Assembly (NCBI RefSeq): GCF_010093815.1
Contig: NW_022985556.1
Coordinates: forward strand, 690,941 to 754,940
Source: Pseudovirgaria hyperparasitica
Taxonomy: Eukaryota > Ascomycota > Dothideomycetes > Acrospermales > Acrospermaceae
Direction: 5' to 3'
DNA length: 64,000 bases
Shown piece after piece: positions 12,443 through 23,823 of the stretch (the first letter of the stretch is position 1; every line of letters begins with the position of its first letter). A program made the translations under genes and the position numbers. The notes beneath the pieces were generated by a model. The model searched no databases, was not told the origin of the DNA, and saw only the letters and a program-made list of their open reading frames with translations.

Positions 12443-14849
12443 ATGAGGTCTGCTGCAGAAGCTAGGTACGCGTGCCTCACTCCAAGGTTCATGTCTTATC
12501 CAGGCTAAGAAGCATCAGCCAAAGCTGGCAGCAACTCACTGAGATCAAGTCTCTTCCCGCGTTACGAGAAGCTGTCGACAAAGCCAATCCTGTCACTACA
12601 GAACTACGTTCGGTATGCTGGAAAGTGTTCCTGCTGTTCAAAAGTCTTGACCAGTCCGAATGGAAGACAACCCTCTCCGAATCGCGAAGTACTTATGATG
12701 CACTTCGAGCACACTTCCTCCGCGCCATACACAACCCTGATGAATTCGATACTGGACCTGATCCGCTGAGCGAGACAGAAGAGGTATAATATTCTTTCCT
12801 GCAGCCTCCAGTGCTGAAGACTTGAGCTTGCAGGACATCTCGCTAAATATCGAAAAGTCGCCTTGGGTAGCTCTCCGCAAGGACGAGGCTCTCCGTACCG
12901 AGATATTCCAGGATGTAGAACGCTGCATGCCCGAGAACTCGTACTTTCGCGAGCCTGGGACTCAGAAAATGCTTGTTGATATACTTTTCATATACTGCAA
13001 ATTGAACCCAGACGTGGGCTACAGACAGGGCATGCATGAAGTTCTGGCACCCATACTATGGTCTATTGAAAGAGACGCCGTTGATCAGAGGACGATGTCA
13101 TATGAGCTGTCAAGCCATGACGATTTGATACTATGTCTACTCGATTCCAAACAAATTGAGAACGACACGTTCACTCTCTTTGCTATTATAATGCAGACGG
13201 CCAAGTCGTTCTATGACCCAGGACCTGCCAACCCCAGCAATTCATTATCGACGACTGCAAATGAAACCGCTATGCTGCTGCGGGCGAAAAAAATCTTCGA
13301 TGGCGACCTCGCAACTGTCGATCCGGAACTACATGACCACCTTCAGCAATTGGATATAGTGCCTCAGATATATCTCATGTAAGCTACGAAAGCATGTCGC
13401 TTTAGATGGTGTAACTTATACTTCAGTAGGCGTTGGATTCGCCTACTTTTTGGACGAGAATTCCCATTTGATCAAGTCCTGAGCATTTGGGACCTCCTCT
13501 TTGCTGAGGATCCACAGCTTGAGCTCGTGGACTACATATCAGTTGCTATGCTTCTTCGAATACGCTGGGAACGTGCGTCTCTTGCTGCTCGTGACTCTCT
13601 TTTGGTACACATGAACTGATTCCATACAGTCATTGAGGCCGATACGAACATGGCCTTTACATTGCTTCTCCGGTATCCAGCTCCTGCCGAGTCAGCCACG
13701 ATATTTGTGCAAGATGCCCTGAAATTGCGTGATAATCCAACAAGTGCAATCGCACATGACATAGTCTTCGAACGAACGAAGCGATCGATGAATATATCAA
13801 CTTTCATTATGCCCCCGCCTCGATCTCCGTCCACAAGGCCTCGTTCTCCTGCCAAGACACCCGCAAGATTCGTGACCCATCCTGGCAGCCTCGAAGCCAT
13901 GTTACAGAGTGCTGCCAAAGACGTCTATAGTCGGAGTCGGAAGATTGGTCTTAACAAAGCTGTACGAAACGCTGTTGGTGAAGTCAGAAAGAACATGCAG
14001 GATCTACAGACAAGCCTCACCAATCCTCGATCCTCCAGTGAAATTCGTGCTGAGCTTCCTGAGAACCAGTCCTCGATGCAACTCATAGCTAGGGTATCGG
14101 TGCTTGAGGAACGGAACAGGGAGCTCGCGAAGATGCTTCAATCCAGTGTCACCGAGCTGTGGGAATGTCAGGCTCACCGAGCTGAGAATACCAAAGACGG
14201 TGACAAGGACAAGGCTTCACTTGAAGCTCTAAGCAGCGCAATAGCCAAAGTCCAGTTCGTACAAATTTACCTGGACGATACATCTATACCCCTGCCTACA
14301 TCTGACGCCGAAGTCATCAGCAGCCCGCCGAGTGGTCCACCCGCCCAACGGTCGCAACTTCCGGTAGAAGACAAGATTGTTCCTGCGGGGCCTGTCATGT
14401 CTCAGACGCTCCCAAATTCGTCTACAACAATTGTTACACCGCCAGTATCAGGTTTAGCCCCCATCCCATTGTCACCAAAAGACAAGCCATTGTCTACAAC
14501 GCCGAAAGATAAGCCATCACCAGCATCTCCACCGCCTCGTACTCGTCCGTCATTGGCTTCGAGTAATTTCTCTTGGATGCTATCACAAGACAGCCAGCCT
14601 TCTCGGACTTTCGCATTGACGACGTCCCCGCATAGTGGGCCTCCTGAGAAACGGAGCCATAGAGCTAACGCGTCGTTGACAGGGAAAGGGTTCTTGTTTG
14701 GAGACGAGGACGATGAAGGTGACGTGAAGGACGCCAGTAAGGGCAGGGCAGGGAAGCACACGAAGGAGAGGAACAAGGGTGGAACGTACGACGAGGATGC
14801 GGACGAGGAGAGCATTGACTTGGGCGCACTTGGTGGCTCGGTGCGGTGA
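12443..14849 (+). CDS. TBC domain Rab GTPase-activating protein, TBC1D5-like
   Basis: This is predicted to stimulate GTP hydrolysis by a Rab GTPase; animal TBC1D5 acts on Rab7 with retromer. Five exons join to 737 residues: 12443-12465, 12504-12783, 12834-13378, 13427-13572 and 13630-14849. The start gives MRSAAEARLRSISQSWQQL, the typical N-terminus of fungal orthologues. TBC hallmarks follow: SVCWKVFLLF, the IEKSPWVALRKDE linker, MLVDILFIYCKLNP, the VGYRQGMHEVLAPI glutamine-finger motif, and WIRLLFGREFPFD before the C-terminal half. The last 350 residues are Ser/Pro-rich with an acidic end and look disordered. The first intron (12466-12503) is only 38 nt, unusually short, but it joins codons exactly. 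Convergent with the next gene, with about 125 bases between stop codons. Confidence 0.92.
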
Positions 14850-14974
14850 CAGCGACGATACATCTTACACTCAGGCCCTCGGTTGGAGCCGTGTAGCGTG
14901 CATCAGTATTTACTATTTCAGTGACATTCAATGATACTATTCTGCAGATCGCAGTCTACCCCAGTCATTGTCAT

Positions 14975-16414
14975 CTATCTAACGCTCCTCCTCAGTCCCA
15001 TGAGCCCCTTCTTTGTCGCCGTTGCTGGGCTCTTCTCCTCTAACCTTTCCGACTCCTCCCCAGCAGCTTGCTGCACGCCTGTCTCCATATCCTCGACAGG
15101 CCACCCCCGCGCCTTTCGCTCTTCCTTCCCAATCGCCACGCCCTCTATTTTCTTCACTTTTTTGCCCTCTTGAAATATCATCAGTCCGCCCATTGCAGCG
15201 ACGATACATGCTAACCCAACAAATAAGCCAGTTGACCAACTTGGTCTGTCGTATCGGTTTAGGCCCCACATAAAGCCTGAAAGAACGGTTTGGAGGAACG
15301 TATTCCATATGTTCATCCACACGACCCAGTCCATCTTCCACGGCTTTGTCGACGGTGCACGCACGCCTGTGAGTGGTGGCGTAGGCGCTTTCGTCGCGGG
15401 GATCGGGACAGCAAAACTCTCGGTATCCAATTCACCAATATTGTCCTGACTGCCAACAAGTCTATACCAGTCTCTGTGAATCCCTGCCAACCGTCTGATC
15501 CCGCTCTCTTTCTTGCCGACGCGCCAGACGAACCACCAGTAGAGATCGCGAAACCGCCACGGCGCGAGTCCAAAGCCAGTCACACAGAATAAGGCATTGA
15601 GGATCTGACTGTCGATCTCGATCCAGATGCGACGAGGGGAGTTGATGTCGTTGCATGAAGGGTGGCACATTGCGGGCGCGGCGTTGCAGAGGAGCAAAAA
15701 TAGCATGCCGCCCCAAGCGACAATGTTGAGACCGTATACGGTGATGAGAAAGCCCGGGATCGTGATGACCCAGTGCAGGTAGGTGCGAAGGCCGATCATG
15801 AAGGAGGTGGTCCAGGGAAGGGGCGGAGGCTCGGTCCATGAGGTTTGGGGAGATATGGAGGATTCAAGGTCTGTTGCGACGATGCTTTTGGAAGATACAT
15901 TAGGTGCGTCTGCTGCGCTGTCAAGGTGTGTATGAGCGGCAGTGCTGAGGTCCGAGGGCTCTTCTCTAAGCGGAGGAAAGACATCAAGTTTTGTGCCAAT
16001 CGTTGGACTCGCAGGAGGCGCGTTTACGGAGGCGCCGCTGCGTGCGCGTATTCGATTTCCTGTTGAGTCTTCCGATGCACTGCTTCTCCTTTCTCTTCTT
16101 TGGGCAGCCTCGTTCCAGCCCTCGGTACCAAATGATCCATGTCTTATGTCGGGTATCGTGGGTGCTTTTGAAGCAGCAGCTGCGGTGGCAGCGAGGAAGC
16201 CAGGCGGAAGGTCGGTATCAAGGAGTTTTGTAGCGCCGGACTTGATCGATGCTGCCGCTGAAGACGCTCTCGCTCTACGCGGCGAAACTGGAGATGTCTG
16301 GCCAGCATTTAAATCTGCTGATGTACGAGGGCTGGTTTGTCCTACGAGAGATGCCGCTGGTATATCGTCTGGCGCTGTAGGGAACGGCTCTGTCGTGTTT
16401 TTGGAAGACGACAT
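14975..16414 (-). CDS. DUF2985-family integral membrane protein
   Basis: A single-exon, 479-residue fungal protein of unknown function. The first 200 residues are Ser/Ala/Pro-rich and look disordered. Then come a hydrophobic pair around TSFMIGLRTYLHWVITIPGF and IVAWGGMLFLLLCN, the conserved block CHPSCNDINSPRRIWIEIDS, and FCVTGFGLAPWRFRDLYWW, which I recognise as DUF2985. Two more membrane segments lie near WNTFLQTVLSGFMWG and GLFVGLACIVAAMGG. The C-terminal tail is charged. The ATG at 16414 opens MSSSKNTTEP and no splice signals are needed. It is convergent with the TBC gene and divergent from SEN15. The domain name is from memory and function is not established. Confidence 0.85.
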   Translation of the reverse strand: MSSSKNTTEPFPTAPDDIPAASLVGQTSPRTSADLNAGQTSPVSPRRARASSAAASIKSGATKLLDTDLPPGFLAATAAAASKAPTIPDIRHGSFGTEGWNEAAQRRERRSSASEDSTGNRIRARSGASVNAPPASPTIGTKLDVFPPLREEPSDLSTAAHTHLDSAADAPNVSSKSIVATDLESSISPQTSWTEPPPLPWTTSFMIGLRTYLHWVITIPGFLITVYGLNIVAWGGMLFLLLCNAAPAMCHPSCNDINSPRRIWIEIDSQILNALFCVTGFGLAPWRFRDLYWWFVWRVGKKESGIRRLAGIHRDWYRLVGSQDNIGELDTESFAVPIPATKAPTPPLTGVRAPSTKPWKMDWVVWMNIWNTFLQTVLSGFMWGLNRYDRPSWSTGLFVGLACIVAAMGGLMIFQEGKKVKKIEGVAIGKEERKARGWPVEDMETGVQQAAGEESERLEEKSPATATKKGLMGLRRSVR

Positions 16415-16936
16415 GATTATAGAGGATCGGTAAAAATGTATATGTTGTCGCTGTATTTCCTAAGAATGTATGTTGGTATGGGAAGTTGGCAGTTCAACTT
16501 GTCGTGATTAAGCAAAACAAAGAGCGATTCCTGAAGTTTTAGGTCTTTGGGGAGGTTTTCAGCACCTAGCAATTGCACAGACGGACAAGGAAGGAGGTAT
16601 CTGTGCTAGTATGTAAAACTGGTTCAGTGACATGCCAAAGAGAAAAGCTGCCATAATTAAAGGCTCTTGGCTAGTCCCTTGAGGCGAATGAGACATCGAA
16701 CCACGCAAGCATGGTGGCTATTGATTAGGGAAATGGATGAGCTTGTCCATGAAAGGTTAGAGCTGCAAAAGGCTTGGGGTTGATCCGCGTAGTGATCCAT
16801 TCGTATCCGTGTTCGGCCCAACCCAGATCGAAGCCAAGTCATGACTCGGCGCGCCAAAATTATGAGTCCCTAACGTAGACGTCGGCACTGGTCGTAGACG
16901 TATAATACAGCAACCCGACACTTGAACACATTGACA
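16415..16936. other. Divergent upstream region of the DUF2985 gene and SEN15
   Basis: About 520 bases between two divergent starts, taken to hold both promoters. No coding frame or clear motif stands out. Confidence 0.4.
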
Positions 16937-17635
16937 ATGTCGCCGGCAATCACAAAGAATGCTGAATATGCCATATTGCCAGAATCTGCTGGTGTCACAA
17001 ATTACATTCGAGACAATTTGGCAGCGCCAGAAGACTCTACAGACCACGTATTAGCTCTCCAAGTAATTCACAGCTTACGACACGAACACAATTGGACTGC
17101 GCTTGAACTCCATACGATATCTCCTTTATCGCCTTTTACTCTACTTCCACGTCCCCTGGTCTCGGGTCTCCCACCCCACAGATTGTACATGCACCCAGAT
17201 GAGCAAATTGAGCTACTGAAAGAGGCAAAGAACCGCAAGAAGGATGCAGATGCAAAGACGAAAGAAGGAGATGAGGACAACAAGGGAGCCGAGACTTCCA
17301 AAAAAAGAGTCGCAAAGTCTGGTCAGCCATCTGGCCTGGACTTGCAAGCTGAGCCTGAGCGCGAATGGGTGTTACCAACAAGATTGAATGAGAAATGGAG
17401 CCTCAGGCGCATGGCCGAGATATTCGACACAATAGGGATCATACCTCCTGAAAATGCTACGACGGATACACTCCAAGTTCAGAAAACTGGGCAGAAGACC
17501 ACGGCTGAAGATGCAGCCTCGACGAAGAGCAAATGGAGGACATGCAAGAGAGTGCTGATGGCTATTGTAGATCACGACAGCACGATCTCCTATTATATTG
17601 TGCAAGAGGGCCTTGTGAAACCACGACAAAACTGA
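16937..17635 (+). CDS. SEN15: tRNA-splicing endonuclease subunit Sen15
   Basis: This is a structural subunit of the SEN complex, which cuts introns out of nuclear pre-tRNAs. It pairs with the catalytic Sen34 subunit and has no active site itself. The 232-residue protein is colinear with fungal Sen15. An N-terminal helix (VLALQVIHSLRHEHNW) is followed by VLPTRLNEKWSLRRMAEIFD and a C-terminal strand set KRVLMAIVDHDSTISYYIVQ ending in GLVKPRQN. A lysine-rich insert (about residues 90-140) is typical of filamentous fungi. ATG 16937 gives MSPAITKNAEYAI; an in-frame upstream TTG is not used. No introns. Confidence 0.9.
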   Translation: MSPAITKNAEYAILPESAGVTNYIRDNLAAPEDSTDHVLALQVIHSLRHEHNWTALELHTISPLSPFTLLPRPLVSGLPPHRLYMHPDEQIELLKEAKNRKKDADAKTKEGDEDNKGAETSKKRVAKSGQPSGLDLQAEPEREWVLPTRLNEKWSLRRMAEIFDTIGIIPPENATTDTLQVQKTGQKTTAEDAASTKSKWRTCKRVLMAIVDHDSTISYYIVQEGLVKPRQN

Positions 17636-20210
17636 ACTGGATTTAAATATTTCAGCCATGCGCAACTTGGACTGATACCCCTGGCATCACAGTGCGCAAT
17701 ATATGCGACAATGGCCGCTGGACATGGAAGACAATGACACTTTAGGGCTCTCGCGTTAGGAATATTGAGTATCTGTATGACGGATGACGCAGACATGGAA
17801 CATTACCTGCTCCACTCACAGTGAGCCATCATGCCACTTTCGACCGAGGGGATAGCAGTCGCCCGTGATGTTCGCTTGAGCAAGTCTTGGTCATCACTAC
17901 CGCTGGCTATTGTCTAGGCGATGGTGATGATGAACATACAAGCGGTTAGCCTGGATGATACTTGGTAATGATTCATTCATGCAACCCTGTATGTGCTATC
18001 ATGACTCTCCCATCTGTTCTACTCATACAGGGTTGCAATCACAACTCTCGCGGTGAGGAGGCTGCGCTTCGTACTTTTCTGGTACCTATTGAGGGCGAGA
18101 CATAGCACGAGAAGAAGTCCTGGGAAGTCGACATTGCCGAGCATATATAATCCAGACAATTATATCCGTGCCCATGGCTCAGAACTTTTTGGAGATGACG
18201 CCGCGTGAGTATTCGAGATTTCCTTAATTTTGCCTGCAGGCTGCAGATACTGCGAGTCGGCGCAGGGCCAGTGACTTTTTCTCCACCACCAAATCTTGTT
18301 ATCAATTTCTCGGTAGTTGGGCGAAGCGCTAACTTCGTTGAGTGTCTGGGCATGAGCGTCGTAGTGTTTACGCTGCAAAATATACGCACTGGTCCTGCTA
18401 TATACGTGTTCTACTATAAAGTCTCATATCGGCCACACGAGGGCTTCTGTAAGAAGGTTGCCATCGAAGCATGGAGCTTCTGTGTCATGACTACAGGCAC
18501 TATAGCGCATCATATTGGTTAGACGGGAGAATTTGCTGCGAGATGAAGTATGAGATATGCGAGGTTCTTGCCATTTTCTTGCAATTCAACTTTAAGAGCT
18601 TCCCGTCACAGCGTCATTATAAGACTACTTATATCAAAAGAGCATAGCGATTCTCGTTGGGCAGGCTCATCAACGACATGAATGGAAGTATATAGTAATA
18701 GTCGTCTCGTCTTGGCTGCAAGGTAGAGATATGTTCGTATGGTTCTCGGGGCCCATAACGGGCTACAAGCGGTGACTGCCCAGCGTCCTACCAGCGATGA
18801 CTTTCATTATTTCACGTCTTTCAACCATTTGTTTGAGCACCTATCTCTTACTTCTTATCTCCTTCACTCTATACTGACATACACGTTATTCAAAACTAAT
18901 GCCACCCAATCCTGTCGCCTTCCTAGCCCGATACGGCACAAAAACAGTAAAATTTCACATTTGAGGTGCAAAAGGCCAAAACAAAACTCATATCGCGCGG
19001 ATCGAACCGGAGCTCAATCGTTGGGGAACCGAGAAAGCCGTAACAAACTGCGCTTTTTTATCCTGTTGTGGGACCACTAAGCCATGGCCCCGAAGTATTG
19101 GTACTGATTGTACTTCACGTTGGATTTTTTATAAAGAGTGGAAGGGTGATGATAAGAGTGTAAAGGTGAGAGCTGGAATCTGGCCGAGCGGGGAGCATCA
19201 GTGACGTAGCGGTGCGCGTGCGCGTACGCGGAGACAATGTTGTGATAATAGTGTCGTTAGGCTTCGCGTGTGCAGGTGAAGCGGAACAAAGTTCTTGTGC
19301 ACTGCTAACTCTGGAGAACCACGCCAACTTACTCGGTTCACGCATTCTCTACAAGCTATCTCCAGTCTCCTCATGGATCGGCATCCCTAAGTGGAAAAGC
19401 AACGGTGTCGAGACATAGCAGTCTCAACTCGGTCAACGCGAAGACGGCAACGTCGCCCAAGCGTCTTCTTTGGAAGACAAGTCTCTCAAATACTTGCTCA
19501 GTACAGGCACTGCATGATGGAAGCGTGGAACGATGTGTATTGGGTGAACGACAGTTGTTGAATATGCTACACGCCTGCCCGCGTCGAACATCAGCACCAT
19601 AACATTCCTCCCGGTGTACTATCATCCTTATCAACCTCTACGAAGCCATGGATTCAGCTCTCTACATGGTCTTTTCGGGTAATATGGGCTCCCTGCGTAC
19701 CCACCACACCTACAAACTCGCGAGTTCTACGATGTCTCTCTGTATAGGCACCCACTTACCATCATACACTGCCCAAAGCTTTGGCAATATGTTCACATCT
19801 TGAGCGCAATACAGGCCGATATCTTGGATCAGCCATCGTTGATTGGATACTTCGTAGCTACCGCTGCCTTTGTTTGGACAATGAGCGATCTGGTATAAAT
19901 GACAACACCGTGCGACTGCAAAGCCGATTCTGTATATTGTGCAATGGACAAGTTTGCGACGCCAACAGGCCTTAATGAATTCCTTTGATTGTCCAATATG
20001 TGTGCATTAGTGATTTGTTCAACGAATCAATCACATGATGATCTCTCGTGGGCACAAGAAAGATGTTTCACTGATGTACATTTCAGCTCGTTCATACATT
20101 ATAATCTACAATGATGTAAAGGAATGTTCGCGCTAAGGATCGACTATGCCATATGATACACATTCTATGCAACGCAATGCGCTATGCAAAACTCAAAACC
20201 CCGCATCAAA
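17636..20210. other. Gene-poor interval with one tRNA-like element
   Basis: None of the small open frames here looks like a protein I recognise. The interval covers the 3' flanks of SEN15 and of the Alt a 1-like gene and a tRNA-like element near 19.0 kb. Otherwise nothing stands out. Confidence 0.45.
18981..19090 (-). other. tRNA-like element (A and B boxes, no acceptor stem)
   Basis: Read on the minus strand, 19084-19074 is TGGCTTAGTGG, a perfect match to the Pol III A box. 19008-18999 is GGTTCGATCC, a perfect B-box core. They are 65 bases apart and TTTT, a Pol III stop signal, follows at about 18986-18983. The bases where the two halves of an acceptor stem should lie do not pair, so this is not an intact tRNA gene. 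It could be a decayed tRNA gene or the head of a tRNA-derived SINE. A second element at 27960-28085 has the same layout. Confidence 0.5.
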
Positions 20211-20642
20211 TTACTCCGCATCAATGACAATGGTAGTAGCGCTGGTCTGGTCGCATACGTAATCGTTTGGTCCATTACCGCCAGCGTGGCAGTAGGTTGG
20301 CACATCACCCTCGCCGTAGTAACCAAATGCCGTGCCGAGCTCGTGGTAGATGCGGAGTCCAAACTCGGTGGTCTGGCCAGGGTAGAGTGCAAAGCGGTAT
20401 TTGGTTTCGCCGCATGTGATGACGTCCGAGGGGAAGCCTGGAGTGCTGGCAGAGCAGTCGATGGCTGAGCCGTCGTTGCCGGAGAGCTTGAAACCGACGG
20501 CCTGGATGCCGTTATTCTTGCGCACGTACAAGTCGGCGATGTCAATGTTCTCGTAGCTGGTTGAGTCTCGGGCGGTGGAGCGAGTGGGTGCAGCTATGGC
20601 CAGGGCGGCGAAGAGCGAAGCGGAGGCTGCGAGAAATTGCAT
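20211..20642 (-). CDS. Alt a 1-like small secreted protein
   Basis: A 143-residue secreted protein of the Alt a 1 (AA1-like) beta-barrel family, whose founding member is the major allergen of Alternaria and which includes apoplastic effectors. A signal peptide is evident (MQFLAASASLFAALAIAAPT). The mature part has four cysteines, in SAIDCSAS, VITCGET, PTYCHAGGNGPND and DYVCDQT. The stretch CHAGGNGPNDYVC followed by a hydrophobic strand (TTIVIDAE) matches the CRAGGNGPKDFVC end of Alt a 1. The fifth cysteine that dimerises Alt a 1 is absent, so this protein is probably monomeric. Single exon, with no neighbour of related function. The role (effector, allergen or other) is inference. Confidence 0.85.
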   Translation of the reverse strand: MQFLAASASLFAALAIAAPTRSTARDSTSYENIDIADLYVRKNNGIQAVGFKLSGNDGSAIDCSASTPGFPSDVITCGETKYRFALYPGQTTEFGLRIYHELGTAFGYYGEGDVPTYCHAGGNGPNDYVCDQTSATTIVIDAE

Positions 20643-21880
20643 GATGATGGTTGATGTTTGAGGTCGTTGGTTTGATGGTTGACGTTGTGAGTGGTTTGAT
20701 TGTGTAGTAGTTGTTATAGTGTGCTTTGGTTGTTGATGAGATAGCTATGTAGGGGGCGGGATGCCCGTCATATTTATATTATACTTGAACCCTGTGGGTT
20801 CTCCTCCATACCTACATGACGGCTAGATCGACGTCAGATACTTCCAAAAATACCTACCTTTTTAGCCTCAGGAAGTCGTCGAGACATCACGATTGTGGAA
20901 CGTTCGCGGTTGCTGGTAACTCAACAGTACTCCTCTCCGAGAGGACCCTGGTTGTGTTCAGAATGTCAGAACCCTATCGACATCATAATTTGCCTTCAGT
21001 AGCCAAACTTGAAAGGCAATAGTCTATGCGAAACGAGGCTGTGGACTCAAAAGCAGCCAATCGCATCAGTTCCGCTGGATACGATAGAAGCGAAACTCCC
21101 GAAATGGAAAGTTCCAATAGCCGCAACCCTGACTTTTCGGCGGTGGAACCCACCGGGAGTGGCGGAAAAGAAGCGATGCAACACCACAACCCCATCATCG
21201 CCAACGCCTCTGCCGCCAGCTCAATACGGGTGTCACCGTGTGTACCCACGCCGCCTCGACATCAACTCCACTATGACGCTGGTCACGGACTGCTATGTTA
21301 CAACGACAGCCAGAATGCGAGGCTTGGGCACTGGGCGACAGACATCACGTCGTTGAGCTTTGATACAGATGAGGCGCCCCTTTCCTAATCTGAACCGAAT
21401 GTTTCGGTGAAGCCATGGCCGAAGGTTTCGCGCCTTTGGTGACGGACGACTGCTGATGACCATTGACGACTCGATACGAAGCGTATTTAGTGTCAATAGG
21501 AACTGCATGGTTCGACGTGTCGCGTCCGCACAGATATCAATGGGGCACCAGCACAGGTATTAAGCATCGTCCCATGACGAACCCTATCTCAACCTGATTC
21601 TATCAACATAAGCTTAGATTAATGAGAGATACCTCAGGGTTCATGGGTGATGTCAAGGATGTTTGCACTAAGAGCATTAATGTAGTATCTGTCTTCGTCT
21701 GGGTGGAGTTTAAGCTACTTTTGCGGAGATTGTCTTGGCGTAGAATAGTAGAGAGCGGTTCTCTACGCTAGCAGACAACGTACGATCCATCGTCAACGTG
21801 CCAGGGAAACCTATGACACCACCTGATGCCAATGCACGTTGGGTATCTTTCATGTTGATGCAATCACTGCACGATTCCAG
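20643..21880. other. Intergenic
   Basis: This holds the promoter of the Alt a 1-like gene, with AT-rich sequence near 20770-20785, and the 3' flank of the NmrA-like gene. Short open frames between 21.0 and 21.5 kb overlap on both strands and show no family features. Confidence 0.45.
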
Positions 21881-22958
21881 CTATGAAGCAGCTGGTACCA
21901 GCACCGAAGACCAATCTTCATCCTTGATGAACTGCTCCATGCTAGTAGTTGGGATACCCAACTCTTGAGGTGTGCTTATACCTGGATCATTGCCTGTGTA
22001 CCCAAACTCCCTCACGAATCTGAAGTTATCAGAAAATTCTTGCCTCAAGACGTCGGGAAATTGCTCCAGGAACACATCCTCTGACATCTTTTCCTCCCTG
22101 GCGTCGACGCCGAGTACCTGTCCCCAAAGAGTTGCAAAGTCTGTCATGGTGATCATCTCGCTGACACCCAACAAGTTTGTCCTAGGTGGTAGATCGACTA
22201 CCAATGCCTTGACGAAAGTCCCAGTATCCTTCTCCGCGACAACAAAGGGCATTGCCTGATGCGGCCCTGGAACTAGTGGGTCTCTGAAAACGTAGCTACC
22301 GTCCCTTTGCTTGTGCGGAGAGAAGAGCGCGGTAATTCTCCAATTCTCCGCAAAGAAGCCCATGTTGACCGTGCTCATCAGCTTTGCTAGTCCAGGCCTC
22401 TTGTCAAGAACGTACTCTTCAACCGCGGCTTTCGAATCGAAGTGATACACGGATCTGTACTTTCCTCCGCTTCTTTTACTAACATTGGCCAAGGTCGTAA
22501 ACACGAATCTCTCTAACGTAGCGAGTACCTCCGGACTTGAGGCAGCTTCCGCAGCGTTGATCCCCTGTCGAGACTCCTGATCGTGCACATAGGACGGGAG
22601 AAATTGGCCAGCCGTTTGGGCAGCCTGTATCGTATCTGGTTGGCTAAAGATTGACCAGAAGTCAGTCATTAAGAATATTGCGTGTGCTCCCATGAAGGCA
22701 GCTCTGAGGGAGGCAACGTCATCCAGATCCCCTTGAACGATCTCGACACCTTTAGAGGCTTGAGTCTTAGCTGCATCTGAGTTCACGTTGCGAGTAACCC
22801 CGCGCACCTTCCAGCCGTTGATATTAAGGAACGTGGATGCGACAGAAGAGCCCTGTACTTTTCAGCGAAGAAAAATATTAGACTGGTTTTCGATTTCTAC
22901 ATACTTGACGACCGGTAACGCCAAGCACTACAATCAGCTTATAAGGACTCTGGGACAT
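21881..22958 (-). CDS. NmrA-like NAD(P)-binding protein
   Basis: A 341-residue protein with a Rossmann fold of the NmrA/HSCARG type. Such proteins bind NAD(P) and may act as redox sensors or atypical reductases. Exon 1 (22958-22905) encodes MSQSPYKLIVVLGVTGRQ, the first strand and nucleotide-binding loop. A 52-nt intron (22904-22853, GTATGT...TACAG) follows, and exon 2 resumes with GSSVASTFLNINGWKVRGVTR, completing GxTGxxG. Later features include VEIVQGDLDDVASLRAAF, the MTDFW segment after strand 4, and YHFDSKAAVEEYV. No catalytic YxxxK of classical short-chain dehydrogenases is obvious. Substrate unknown; it is divergent from the membrane-protein gene. Confidence 0.88.
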
Positions 22959-23823
22959 CTTATGAGATGCTGTTGTTCGAGAAAGCTTCAACAAACGTTT
23001 GGGTAGAGATATAAGCCACTCGCTATATCGACTGTTCTTGCGCTAAGTACACGGTCGCAATCTCAATGATATGTGGTTTCGATTTAGATCTAATCCAGGC
23101 GTAGGTGGATGTGCTGATCGTACACAAGGCGCCGGGCCAAGTCGCAAGTCGTGGCGTGCATTAATCTGACATGGACGGCACACGGGCGAGTTTGCAATTG
23201 GTCAAATAAGGTCTATCAGCCCCATGATCCGAATCCTCTGGACGTCATATACGATGGATTGCAGTGTCGTAGGTCATTGAGCATGGTTATTGGCGCGGAC
23301 AATTGGCTGCTCTAAGTGATCGTTGTGGTGAACCCGATGTCTGCTTATCGGGATGAATGGTTTGGAGTCAACAGATACTCTGTCCAGAGCTAGTCAGCCG
23401 TGGAGCGCATCTTGGTCTTTCCGGGCTTGCGCCCAGGCAGGTTATTTATGTAATTCCTGTGCCCCGCAAGCCAGAACATGTGGGCCTAAGCAACTCGTCC
23501 GTATTGCCGCGGTGATGCAATGTTGATGAGCTATGCGCAAGATGCGGACGAACTGTGAATCCAATAATTAGAGGAATGCATTTACATAGAGAAGAGACAG
23601 AGGTCAAAGTTAATTAATGAGTTAGACAAGAGTCTGGGGAAAAGCACGCGTCGCGCGATGACGTAAGAAGCTAGGACGTCTTGGCGTCCGGCGCAAACAA
23701 ACACCACAACAACATCACCATCGCGCAGCTTAGTACTACGCTCCAGCATTCAGCACAACCGTCATTCCAGTCCATTTTCTCGTCACTCCTTGGTCGCACA
23801 GTCGACTCTAACCGTTCTATAAG
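22959..23823. promoter_or_regulatory. Divergent upstream region of the NmrA-like and membrane-protein genes
   Basis: An 865-base gap between divergent starts. Open frames that begin around 23.68 kb belong to the 5' leader of the plus-strand gene in other frames. No motif was singled out. Confidence 0.35.
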
